Shown one piece after another: positions 26,698 through 35,238 of a stretch of 64,000 bases of DNA. The position numbers were made by a program, and so were the translations under genes. The stretch covers positions 186,001 to 250,000 of the forward strand of contig CAVSCI010000006.1 of NCBI GenBank assembly GCA_963726365.1. The letters run 5' to 3'. The notes under the pieces were generated by a model. That model saw only the letters and a list, made by a program, of their open reading frames with translations, made no database searches and was not told where the DNA came from. The stretch comes from JAABQG01 sp963726365 (GTDB taxonomy: Bacteria; Pseudomonadota; Gammaproteobacteria; Burkholderiales; Burkholderiaceae_C). Each line of letters opens with the position of its first letter. Positions within the stretch are counted from its first letter, which is position 1.

Positions 26698-27588
26698 TCA
26701 CGCCTTCGCGCCGTCGCCGGGCGCGCGGCGCAGCGCATCGAACGGCCAGCCGCGGCCGGTCCGCGCCTTCTTCGGCAGCGCGGGCAGATGGTCGCCGGTG
26801 CCGTACAGCAGGCGCTGGATGCCTTTGGGCTCGAAGGGCTTCCAGCCGTTTTCCGGCTGGGCCAGCCGCTCGGCAATCAGGTACAGCGCGTTCGGGCTGC
26901 TGAACATGCCAATGTGACTGCCGCCGCGCAGGTTGATGCTTTCGCCGTCCGGGCGGCCCTCCTCGATCGAGCAGGGCCAGGCCACCACACCGTCGAGCTT
27001 GCTGAAGATCGACGTGGTCGGCACCGGCGGCTTGATGCGCATCTCCAGGTGGCGGTTGAAATCCAGATCCTCGAAGCGGTCGCCCGACAGCCACTCGTAC
27101 AGGTGCGTGCCGGTCGAGGCCAGCGGATGCCCGGTGAAAGGCGAACCCAGCGTGATGACCTGGCGCACCATGGCCGGATCATGGCGGGCGATCTCGCGGG
27201 CAAACACCCCGCCCAGGCTCTGCCCGATCACGCTGACCTTCTGGCCGTGATCGTCAAATACCGCTTTCATGCGCTGGTGCATCAGCGCCAGATCCTCGTC
27301 CTTGAGACCCTTGTTGCGACCCAGACCCCAGGGATAGGTGACGTAGCCCAGGCCATCCAGGAAACGCCGCAGCAGGATCGTGGACACATCGGAGGCGCCC
27401 AGACCGGGAAGCACCAGGACCGGATGACCATCGCCCCTGGGCACGATCTGCTGCAGCACCTTGAAGCTGTAGACACCCGCCCAGAACTCCCAGAACGCGC
27501 GCTGCTCGAAGGCCAGCAGCCACATCGACGGCGCAGCGATATCGGGGAACTGGACCATCGAGGCCTTGAGCTTTTTCATGCGGGACAT
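26698..27588 (-). CDS. lipase-like alpha/beta hydrolase
   Basis: A 296-residue hydrolase from ATG 27588, with AGGAG nine bases upstream. VLVLPGLGASDVST (about residues 57-70) forms the oxyanion region, and IGQSLGGVFARE places the nucleophile at S124; FTGHP follows the next strand. The catalytic histidine is probably in GGSHIGM. It resembles triacylglycerol-lipase/PGAP1-like proteins (COG1075). No signal peptide is seen. Its end nearly touches that of wax-ester synthase no. 2, which hints at neutral-lipid turnover (inference). Confidence 0.82.
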   Translation of the reverse strand: MSRMKKLKASMVQFPDIAAPSMWLLAFEQRAFWEFWAGVYSFKVLQQIVPRGDGHPVLVLPGLGASDVSTILLRRFLDGLGYVTYPWGLGRNKGLKDEDLALMHQRMKAVFDDHGQKVSVIGQSLGGVFAREIARHDPAMVRQVITLGSPFTGHPLASTGTHLYEWLSGDRFEDLDFNRHLEMRIKPPVPTTSIFSKLDGVVAWPCSIEEGRPDGESINLRGGSHIGMFSSPNALYLIAERLAQPENGWKPFEPKGIQRLLYGTGDHLPALPKKARTGRGWPFDALRRAPGDGAKA

Positions 27589-27709
27589 CGGGGAACTCCT
27601 GGAAAAGGTCTGAGTCGCCATTCTGAGGCATTCAGGGCCTCGCGGCGTGGCCCGCGGACACCCTACACTTGGCAGATTCCCGTTCAAGACCCAACCGGAG
27701 CCTGTCCGC

Positions 27710-28786
27710 ATGCAAAGTCCCCCACCCGACCTGGTCCGCACGACGCTGGGCGTGCTCTTCATCGGCGCCCTCATTGCCGCGGCTTTCTGGATCCTGCGTC
27801 CGTTTATCGGGGCGACCATCTGGGCCACCATGCTGGTCGTCGCCACCTGGCCGGTCATGAAGTGGTTCGAGGCCCGCCTGTGGGGACGCCGAAGCCTGGC
27901 CGTGCTGGTCATGACGCTGCTGATGCTGATGCTGTTCATGGTGCCGCTGATGGTGGCCATCGCCACCATCGTCGGTCACCTGGACGATATCGTTTCACAG
28001 GCCAAGACCTTTGCCGCAGCGCAGATTCCGCATCCGCCGCAGTGGGTGGGCAGCCTGCCCTTCGTCGGCGAAAAGATCGTGCAGGTGTGGGAGCAGGCGA
28101 TTTCCGGCGGACCCTCGGGCCTGGTCGCCCGCCTGACGCCATATGCCGACGACATCGCCAAATGGTTTGTCTCCCAAGCTGGCAGCGTCGGTTCCATCTT
28201 CCTGCAGTTCCTGCTCACGGTCATCGTTTCGGCGCTGATGTACGCCGGCGGCGAATCGGCGGCGCTCGCGGTACATCGTTTCGGGCGGCGCCTGGCGGGC
28301 ATTGCCGGCGACAACGTGGTCACTCTGGCCGGCCAGGCGATCCGCGGCCGTGGCGCTGGGTGTGGGCGTTACCGCCCTGGTTCAGTCCGGCCTGGGCGGG
28401 ATCGCGCTGGCCATTGCGGGCGTGCCGTTCGCGGGTCTGCTGGCGGCGGTGATGCTGTTGCTGTGCATCGCCCAGCTTGGCCCCGGCTGGTGATGTTTCC
28501 CGCCGTGGCCTGGCTGTACTGGAGTGACCAGAGCGGTTGGGGCACCTTCCTGCTGGTCTGCTCCATCGTGGTCGTCACGATGGACAACTTCCTGCGCCCG
28601 GCGCTGATCAAGCGCGGCGCCGATCTTCCGATTCTTCTGATCTTCGCCGGCGTGATCGGCGGCCTGCTGGCCTTTGGCCTGGTGGGCATCTTTGTCGGGC
28701 CGGTCATGCTGGCCGTTGTTTACACCCTGCTCGATTCCTGGGTCGGCGATGGCACAGCGTCCCGCCCAGCCCAGGAAGGCAATTGA
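27710..28786 (+). CDS. ydiK: AI-2E family permease, YdiK type (two compensating frameshifts)
   Basis: About 358 residues with seven or eight hydrophobic segments. It closely follows E. coli YdiK: RRSLAVLVMTLLMLMLFMVP, then QAIRAVALGVGVTALVQ and WLYW, LIKRGADLP, LLAFGLVGIFVGPV. Between about 28345 and 28490 the correct protein lies in another frame: one extra G near 28346 and one missing C near 28491 compensate each other. The reading frame therefore stays open but encodes a nonsense stretch of about 48 residues, most likely a sequencing error. The AI-2E family includes many carriers of unknown substrate. Confidence 0.85.
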   Translation: MQSPPPDLVRTTLGVLFIGALIAAAFWILRPFIGATIWATMLVVATWPVMKWFEARLWGRRSLAVLVMTLLMLMLFMVPLMVAIATIVGHLDDIVSQAKTFAAAQIPHPPQWVGSLPFVGEKIVQVWEQAISGGPSGLVARLTPYADDIAKWFVSQAGSVGSIFLQFLLTVIVSALMYAGGESAALAVHRFGRRLAGIAGDNVVTLAGQAIRGRGAGCGRYRPGSVRPGRDRAGHCGRAVRGSAGGGDAVAVHRPAWPRLVMFPAVAWLYWSDQSGWGTFLLVCSIVVVTMDNFLRPALIKRGADLPILLIFAGVIGGLLAFGLVGIFVGPVMLAVVYTLLDSWVGDGTASRPAQEGN

Positions 28787-28790
28787 AGCC

Positions 28791-29009
28791 ATGGCGAGCG
28801 TCGACGACACCGGCCGGCGCCTGACCGAACTGGAGGTCAAGGCCAGCTTCACCGAAGACCTGCTGGACCAGCTGAACCAGATCATCGTCAACCAGCAACA
28901 GCAGATCGACGGGTTGATGCGCGAGGTCAGTGACCTGCGTCAGCGGCTGCCCGAAGGCGGCGCGGTGCCGTATCGCAGCCTGCGCGACGAGTTGCCGCCG
29001 CACTATTGA
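28791..29009 (+). CDS. slyX: SlyX-like coiled-coil protein
   Basis: A 72-residue protein matching SlyX: RLTELEVKASFTEDLLDQLN followed by a coiled coil (IIVNQQQQIDGLMREVSDL) and the conserved end LRDELPPHY. Its function is unknown. It begins 4 bp after the stop of the YdiK-like gene with AGGAAGG upstream, so the two are co-transcribed. Confidence 0.93.
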   Translation: MASVDDTGRRLTELEVKASFTEDLLDQLNQIIVNQQQQIDGLMREVSDLRQRLPEGGAVPYRSLRDELPPHY

Positions 29010-29056
29010 GCACTGAACGCGCCCGCTGCGCGGCGACCGCGTCGAAGAGCCGGCGC

Positions 29057-30315
29057 TCAGGCGAGCTTGCGCCGCAGGGCGCGACCGAAGTCATTCACGA
29101 AATGCGCCACCATGGCGCGCAGCGGGCTCACGTCAGGCTCGGGCGCCAATCCCGCGCCCAGGCGCTCGATCTGGTGGTAGTACCAGCCCGCCTGCGCCTG
29201 GTTGTTCAGGGCACGCAAGGCACTGGCCTGGCTGTTGGGGCCCCAGAAGCCCTTGCCCAGCACCAGACGGTCTTCAGGCACCGGCAGGCGATCCATCTGA
29301 CCGGAAAACATCCGTGCCGGGAAGTCCGGGTCCAGGCAGAACGGGCGGGCCAGGCCGATCATGTCGGTGTGCCCTCCCGCCAGCGCGGCCTCCATGCCCG
29401 CGCGCGTGCGAAACCCGCCCGTGACCATGATGGGCATGCGGGCCACGGCCTTGATCGCCTTCGCGTATTCCAGAAACATGGCCTCACGCTCGCGCGTGCT
29501 GTCGCGGATTTCGCTGGCCGCCTGCGGCTTGAAGAATTCGAGCTGCTCGTAGGTGCCGCCCGAGACTTCGAGCAGGTCGATACCGACATCGTTCAGCCAC
29601 TGCACGACCTGGATGCTCTCGTCCAGCGTGAATCCGCCCTTCACGAAGTCGGAGGAATTCAGCTTGACGGAAATCGGGAAGGCTGGCCCCACGCGCTGCC
29701 GGACCGCGCGGATCACTTCCAGCAACAGACGGGCCCGGTTGGCGAGCGAGCCGCCCCACCCGTCCTGGCGCCGATTGGTTCGCGGCGACAGGAACTGCGA
29801 CAGCAGGTAGCCATGCGCCGAATGGACCTGGACGCCATCGAGGCCCGCTTCCTTGACCAGCGCGGCGGTGTGGGCGAAGCGCCCGATGATGTCCTGGATG
29901 TCGGCCTCGGTCGCCGCGCGCGGCTTGCCGAAGTTGCCCACCATGTTCAGCTGGACCTCGGAGGGCGCCAGCGGCGTCAGGTTGACCAGCCGCGGGCATT
30001 GCCGCCCCGGGTGGCTGATCTGCGCCCAAACTGGCTGCCGCCTTCATGCACCGTCTGCGCCACGGCGCTCAAATGCGGCAGGCCTGAATCATCTTCCAGC
30101 ACCACGTTGCCGGACCGCTCCAGGTAGCGCCGGTCGATCATGATGTTGCCGGTCATCAGGATGGCTGCTCCGCCGCATGCCCAGGTGCTGTACAGGCGCT
30201 GGTGCGCCGACGTGGCATGGTCGTGCGGGTCGGCCAGACCTTCCGTCATGGCCGACTTGCACAGGCGGTTGGCGACGGCGTGGCCGCAAGGCAGGGTCAG
30301 GGTTTGTTCAATCAC
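29057..30315 (-). CDS. Old Yellow Enzyme family NADH:flavin oxidoreductase no. 1 (one frameshift)
   Basis: About 419 residues once a one-base deletion near 30023 is repaired. From GTG 30315 (GGAG eight bases upstream) the N-terminus reads VIEQTLTLPCGHAVANRLCK, then GNIMIDRRYLE; the rest continues from about 30020 as WAQISHPGRQ in the other frame. The FMN barrel shows HSAHGYLLSQFLSPRTNRR, SVKLNSSDF and VTGGFRTRAGM. OYE enzymes reduce activated alkenes. It shares its layout with a second paralogue at 37805-39085. It is divergent from the GGDEF-hemerythrin gene. Confidence 0.85.
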
Positions 30316-30531
30316 GGCGGTGCTCCAGAAATGGCAACCTGAATGGCAATCCAGTGTAGTGGCGGGCCTTCGCCAAGGCCGCGGTGGGGGCTTGACAGAC
30401 CCAAGACGCCGGCGCCACCACGCCTCGGCGCCACGGAAGGGCTCCCACACGGGCTGGCCAGTGGCGTACAGTCGCATCGGGTGGTGGCCCATGCCGCCCC
30501 GCCAACCTCCTGATCGCCTGCGGACTTCGCC

Positions 30532-31950
30532 ATGAATGAAAACGAACTGACCCACGCCATTGCCCGGGAACACGTCAACCTGGCCTCGGGATTACTGTCC
30601 CTGATGGTGCCGCAGAGCGCGGGCGCCGGCGTAGGCCTCAAGGGGCTGGACGGCCGCTACCGGATCGCCAACCTGGCTCTGGAAGCACTCGCCGGTCAGC
30701 CCCCCGGCGCCCTGACGGGCAAGACCGACTCCGAACTCTTCGCGCCCGACGTGGCCGCCCTGCTCCACCAGGGCGATCAGGACATCGCCACCGGCGCCGC
30801 CAGTGCCAGCAGCGAACTGGACTTCACGGTCAACGGCGACCCGGTGCACTGCCAGTGCCTCAAGTTTCCCGTGGCCGGCCCCGACGGCACGCTGCTGATG
30901 ATCGGCACCGTGCTGCTCAACGTGGCGGGCCAGGAAGCGGTCGAAGGCATGCTGCAATCGCTCGAACGCCTGCAGCAGACCCACCGCGAGTTGCACAAGA
31001 CGCTGGCTTCGATCGACCGCCTGGCGCGCATGGACAAACTCACCGGCGCCTGGAACCGCCGGCGCCTGGAAGAAGCCGTCGTCAACGAGATGGACCGGCT
31101 CAAGCGCTATGACCACCCCTTGAGCCTTCTGGTGCTGAACATCGACGGCTTCAAGGAACTGAATGCCGAACGCGGCACCGCCGCCGGAGACCAGCTTCTG
31201 GCCGAACTGGCGACCGTGGTGCAGGCCAGCCTCCGTGCCACCGATGCCCTGGCGCGCTGGAGCGACGATCAGTTTGTGGTGCTGTGCCCCAACACCACGC
31301 AGTCCACCGCGGCGGTACTGGCCGAACGCCTGCGTGAAAAGGTTGCCGGTACCCCTTTCACCCCGGTGAACGCTGCGACAGTGAGCATCGGCGTGGCCGA
31401 GTGCAGCACCGGCGAAACCTGGGACCAGTGGTTCAAGCGCGCCGACACCGCGCTGTTTCACGCACGCGTCAGCGGGCGCAACCAGGTCCAGCGCGCGCCC
31501 GAGGCGCCCCGGCGTGCCGGCGTCGGCGAGAGCGTCGCGGCGAATTTCGTGCAGCTCTCCTGGCATGCGGCCTACGAATGCGGCAACGCCGTGATCGACG
31601 ATCAGCACAAGGCCCTTTTCGGCGATGCCAACGATCTGCTCGCCGCCATCCTCTCAGGACGGCCCGCCGATGAAGTGGCCACGCTGATCGACGCCCTGAT
31701 CACCCATGTGGTCCGGCATTTCGAGGACGAGGAAGCCATCATCAACGCCACGGGCTTTCCCGGCGCGCAAAGCCACGCCGCCATCCATCGCACCCTGGTC
31801 GAAAAGGCCGCCGAAGTGGCCAACCGCTTCCATGGCGGGGCCCTGGGTGTCGGCGAGGTCTTCCAGTTCCTGGCCCACGACGTGGTCGCGCGACACATGC
31901 TGGGCGCGGACCGGGAGTTCTTTCCGTTCGTCAAGGCGGCGGAGGGCTGA
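30532..31950 (+). CDS. PAS-GGDEF-hemerythrin protein (GGDEF site degenerate)
   Basis: A 472-residue cytoplasmic signalling protein with three parts. Residues about 30-135 form a PAS-like domain (DGRYRIANLALEALAG), then a short coiled coil. Residues about 165-320 are a diguanylate cyclase domain: MDKLTGAWNRRRLEE and NIDGFKELN are kept, but the active-site loop reads WSDDQF (S244-F248) instead of GGDEF, so cyclase activity is doubtful. Residues about 340-470 are a bacteriohemerythrin with diiron ligands H359, H396, E400, H415, H419, H455 and D460. It probably senses oxygen or redox state and passes this on through protein contacts or residual GTP binding. Confidence 0.9.
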   Translation: MNENELTHAIAREHVNLASGLLSLMVPQSAGAGVGLKGLDGRYRIANLALEALAGQPPGALTGKTDSELFAPDVAALLHQGDQDIATGAASASSELDFTVNGDPVHCQCLKFPVAGPDGTLLMIGTVLLNVAGQEAVEGMLQSLERLQQTHRELHKTLASIDRLARMDKLTGAWNRRRLEEAVVNEMDRLKRYDHPLSLLVLNIDGFKELNAERGTAAGDQLLAELATVVQASLRATDALARWSDDQFVVLCPNTTQSTAAVLAERLREKVAGTPFTPVNAATVSIGVAECSTGETWDQWFKRADTALFHARVSGRNQVQRAPEAPRRAGVGESVAANFVQLSWHAAYECGNAVIDDQHKALFGDANDLLAAILSGRPADEVATLIDALITHVVRHFEDEEAIINATGFPGAQSHAAIHRTLVEKAAEVANRFHGGALGVGEVFQFLAHDVVARHMLGADREFFPFVKAAEG

Positions 31951-31960
31951 GGCGGGCACC

Positions 31961-31977
31961 GCGCAGGATTCCTGCGC
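31961..31977. other. small palindrome downstream of the GGDEF-hemerythrin gene
   Basis: GCGCAGG-ATT-CCTGCGC, a perfect 7 bp stem with a 3 nt loop, 10 bp after the stop codon. There is no T-run, so a Rho-independent terminator is not supported; it may be a terminator stem for Rho or chance. Confidence 0.35.
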
Positions 31978-32067
31978 CAGATGCACAACTCAGGCCGCAC
32001 TTCGGACCCATCCTGCGGCGCGTTCGCACCACAATGCCTCCATCCCTCGACACCGGAGCCGCGACCC

Positions 32068-33690
32068 ATGAACCTCATCGAATCCCTGCTGCACGCGCTC
32101 AAGGACCATGGCGCACGCCAGATCTTTGGCATCCCCGGCGACTTCGCCCTGCCCTACTTCCGCATCATCGAGGAGTCGAAGATCCTGCCGCTGTACACGC
32201 TGTCGCACGAGCCCGGCGTGGGCTTTGCGGCGGACGCCTCCGCGCGCATCAACGGCAGCCTGGGCGTGGCGGCCGTCACCTACGGCGCCGGGGCGCTGAA
32301 CATGATCAATTCGGTGGCGGCGGCCTTTGCCGAGAAGTCGCCGCTGGTGGTGCTCTCCGGCGGGCCCGGCAAGGGCGAATCGCGCTCGGGCCTGCTGCTG
32401 CACCACCAGGCCAAGACGCTGGACTCGCAGTTCCAGATCTTCAAGGAGATCACCTGCGACCAGGTGCGCCTGGACGACGCCGCGCGCGCGCCGGCCGACA
32501 TCGCCCGCGTGCTGGCCAGCTGCCTGCGCCGCTCCGAGCCGGTGTACATCGAGATTCCGCGCGACATGGTGGCCCAGCCCTGCGCGCCGGTCGTGCCCGA
32601 GCCGCCGCAACCGGTGGACCCGGACGCGCTGGCCGCCTGCGTGGACGAAATCCTGGCCAGGCTGGCCAGCGCGCGCTCGCCGGTGCTGATGGCCGGCGTG
32701 GAGGTGCGCCGCTACGGGCTGGAGGCCCAGGTGGCGCAACTGGCGCGCCGCCTCGGCGTGCCGGTGGTGACCGGCTTCATGGGCCGCGGCCTGCTGGCCG
32801 ACCAGGATGTGCCGCTGCTGGGCACCTACATGGGCGTGGCCGGCTTTCCCGAGGTGACGCACCTGGTGGAAAGCTCGGACGGGCTGTTCCTGCTGGGCGA
32901 GATCATCTGCGACACCAACTTCGCGGTGTCCGAGACCAAGATCGACATGCGCAAGACGATCCAGGCGCTGGACGGCCGCGTCACCATCGGCTACCACACC
33001 TATTCGAACCTGCCGCTGGCGGCCGTGGTGGAGCGCATGCTGGCCTGCGTCAGCGTGGGCGACAAGCCGCTGGCCGTCACGCCGCCGGTCTTCCCGCACG
33101 GCCTGGTGGCCGATAGCGCCAGCATCACGCCGACCGACATCGCCACCGCCGTCAATGACCTGATGGCCGCGCACGGCAAGATGCCGATGGCGAGCGACAT
33201 GGGCGACTGCCTGTTCACCGCGATGGAGATCCAGCACACCGCGCTGGTGGCGCCCGGCTACTACGCGACCATGGGCTTCGGCGTGCCAGCCGGGCTGGGC
33301 CTGCAGGCCGCCACGGCTGAGCGCCCGCTGATCCTGGTGGGCGACGGCGCGTTCCAGATGACCGGCTGGGAACTGGGCAACTGCCGGCGCTACGGCTGGG
33401 ACCCGATCGTGCTGGTGTTCAACAACGCCAGCTGGGAGATGCTGCGCACCTTCCAGCCCGAGTCGGGCTTCAACGACCTGGGCCACTGGGGCTTTGCCGA
33501 AATGGCCGCCGGCATGGGCGGCGACGGCGTGCGCGTCAGCACCCGCGCCGAACTGAAGGCCGCCCTGGACCATGCGATGGCGACGCGCGGGCGCTTCCAG
33601 CTGATCGACATCACCATCCCGAGCGGCGTGCTGTCGCAGACGCTGGCGCGCTTCGTGGCCGGGGTGAAGCGGCTGAACGCGGTCAAGTAG
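32068..33690 (+). CDS. ipdC: thiamine-diphosphate decarboxylase, indolepyruvate/phenylpyruvate decarboxylase type
   Basis: A 540-residue TPP enzyme closely resembling Azospirillum IpdC/phenylpyruvate decarboxylase: IFGIPGDFALPYF near the start, the catalytic E48 in LSHEPGVGFAADA, the H112-H113 pair in LLLHHQ, YGAGALNMINSVA, and the TPP motif GDGAFQMTGWELGNC closed by VFNNASW. It should decarboxylate aromatic 2-oxo acids to arylacetaldehydes. GGAGCC lies upstream of ATG 32068. It is convergent with a tryptophanase gene ending 16 bp away; both enzymes act on tryptophan or its transamination product. Unlike its neighbours, this gene has no frameshift. Confidence 0.9.
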   Translation: MNLIESLLHALKDHGARQIFGIPGDFALPYFRIIEESKILPLYTLSHEPGVGFAADASARINGSLGVAAVTYGAGALNMINSVAAAFAEKSPLVVLSGGPGKGESRSGLLLHHQAKTLDSQFQIFKEITCDQVRLDDAARAPADIARVLASCLRRSEPVYIEIPRDMVAQPCAPVVPEPPQPVDPDALAACVDEILARLASARSPVLMAGVEVRRYGLEAQVAQLARRLGVPVVTGFMGRGLLADQDVPLLGTYMGVAGFPEVTHLVESSDGLFLLGEIICDTNFAVSETKIDMRKTIQALDGRVTIGYHTYSNLPLAAVVERMLACVSVGDKPLAVTPPVFPHGLVADSASITPTDIATAVNDLMAAHGKMPMASDMGDCLFTAMEIQHTALVAPGYYATMGFGVPAGLGLQAATAERPLILVGDGAFQMTGWELGNCRRYGWDPIVLVFNNASWEMLRTFQPESGFNDLGHWGFAEMAAGMGGDGVRVSTRAELKAALDHAMATRGRFQLIDITIPSGVLSQTLARFVAGVKRLNAVK

Positions 33691-33705
33691 CCGGCAGACG
33701 CCTTC

Positions 33706-35089
33706 TCACCCATCCACCCAGGCGCACTCGCAGGTGAAGTGCCGCAGGAACGGCGGCTGCTTGGTGATCCGCACGCCGCGGATGCTGGCGGCCTTCTGCT
33801 TGACCTCGGCGATCACCTCGGCCGCGTAGTCGAAGTGGCGACTGGGTGTACATGCGCCGCGGGAAGGCCAGGCGCACCAGTTCCATGCTGTGGTAGGTCT
33901 CGGTGCCGTCGTCCAGGCGCTTGCCGAACATCACCGAGCCGATCTCCACGCCGCGGATGCCGCCTTCCAGGTACAGCGCATTGCACAGCGCCCAGGCCGG
34001 GTAATGCGCCACCGGCATGTCGGGCAGCACGGTCTTGGCGTCGATGTACACCGCATGGCCGCCGGTGGGCTTGCACGAAGCCCACGCCGGCGGCCTCCAG
34101 CCGCTCGCCCAGGTACTCGGCGGTGCGCAGCCGGTAGCGCAGGTAGTCCTCGTCCATGCCCTCCTCCAGCCCCACGGCCAGCGCCTCCAGGTCGCGCCCG
34201 GCCAGGCCGCCGTAGGTGGGGAAGCCCTCGGTCAGGATCAGCACGTTGCGCACCGCGTCCATCCACTCGTCGCTGCGCAGCACGATGAAGCCGCCGATGT
34301 TGACCATGCCGTCCTTCTTGGCGCTCATGGTGGCGCCGTCGGCGTAGCAGAACATCTCCTGCACGATGCTCGCGGATCGGCGTGTTCTCGTAGCCCGGCT
34401 CGCGCATCTTGATGAACATGGCGTTCTCCGAGAAGCGGCAGACGTCCATGATGAAGGGCTTGCCGTGCTGTCTTCAGCAGCGCCGCGTAGGCGCGGATGT
34501 TGGCCATGGACACCGGCTGGCCGCCGCCGGTGTTGTTGGTCACGGTGATCATGCCGAAGGGGATGCGGTCGCCCTGCGCCTTCAGCAGCGCCTCGACGCG
34601 CGCCAGGTCGATGTTGCCCTTGAACGGATGGATCAGCGCCGGCTGCAGGCCTTCGGGGATGACCAGGTCCACGCGCCTCGACGCCGAGGTATTCGAGGTT
34701 GGCGCGGGTGGTGTCGAAGTGGCAGTTGTTGGGCACCAGGTCGCCCTTCTTGCAGACCGCGGTGAACAGCACCTTCTCGGCGGCGCGGCCCTGGTGCGTG
34801 GGCACGAAGTGCTGCATGCCGGTGATGTCCTGGATCACCGCCTCCAGCCGGTAGAAGCTGCGCGCGCCGGCGTAGCTCTCGTCGCCCTCCATGATGGCGC
34901 CCCACTGGCGCGCTGGACATGGCGCCGGTGCCGGAGTCGGTCAGCCAGTCGATCAGCACGTCCTCGGCGCGCAGCTTGAAGACGTTGAGCTTGGCGGCCT
35001 CCAGCAGCTGCTCGCGCTCGGCGCGGCGTGGTCATGCGGATGGGCTCGATGCTCTTGATGCGGAAGGGTTCGATGAGGGTTTTGGGCAT
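33706..35089 (-). pseudogene. tnaA: tryptophanase (tyrosine phenol-lyase family), reading frame broken at least six times
   Basis: About 460 residues if frames are joined, starting MPKTLIEPFRIKSIEPIRMT and ending LRHFTCECAWVDG. PLP lysine in MSAKKDGMVNIGG, FPTYGGLAGRDLEALAVGL, and PTHQGRAAEKVL are all recognisable. Two sites that separate tryptophanase from tyrosine phenol-lyase both favour tryptophanase: FDTTR (Asp, where TPL has Thr) and GIRGVEIG (Ile, where TPL has Arg). Breaks lie near 33832, 34078, 34365, 34468, 34672, 34910 and 35030; most are single extra bases (for example GAG-C-ATC). Because every segment remains well conserved, sequencing error is more likely than decay. It would convert tryptophan to indole, pyruvate and ammonia. 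Confidence 0.8.
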
Positions 35090-35238
35090 GGTGATCTGGG
35101 CGTATTTCTTGTGAGGTGGGCGAAGTTAGCACCGGAAAAACCATCGTGGTGTCGGTCATTTCCAACAGTCGGAAAAGAAATTTCGTCCTCCCCTCGCGTT
35201 ACATTGCTGGATTGGAATTGCCACAACAGGAGACATTC

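Noticed and set aside
28343..28490. Programmed frameshift in the YdiK-like permease
   Set aside because: Two compensating single-base changes in G/C runs are better explained by sequencing error; no slippery sequence or downstream structure.
31990..33573. Long minus-strand open frame antisense to ipdC
   Set aside because: Antisense shadow of a well-recognised TPP enzyme; no motifs.
33706..35089. Tyrosine phenol-lyase as an alternative to tryptophanase
   Set aside because: The Thr and Arg expected in TPL are replaced by Asp (FDTTR) and Ile (GIRGVEIG), as in tryptophanase.
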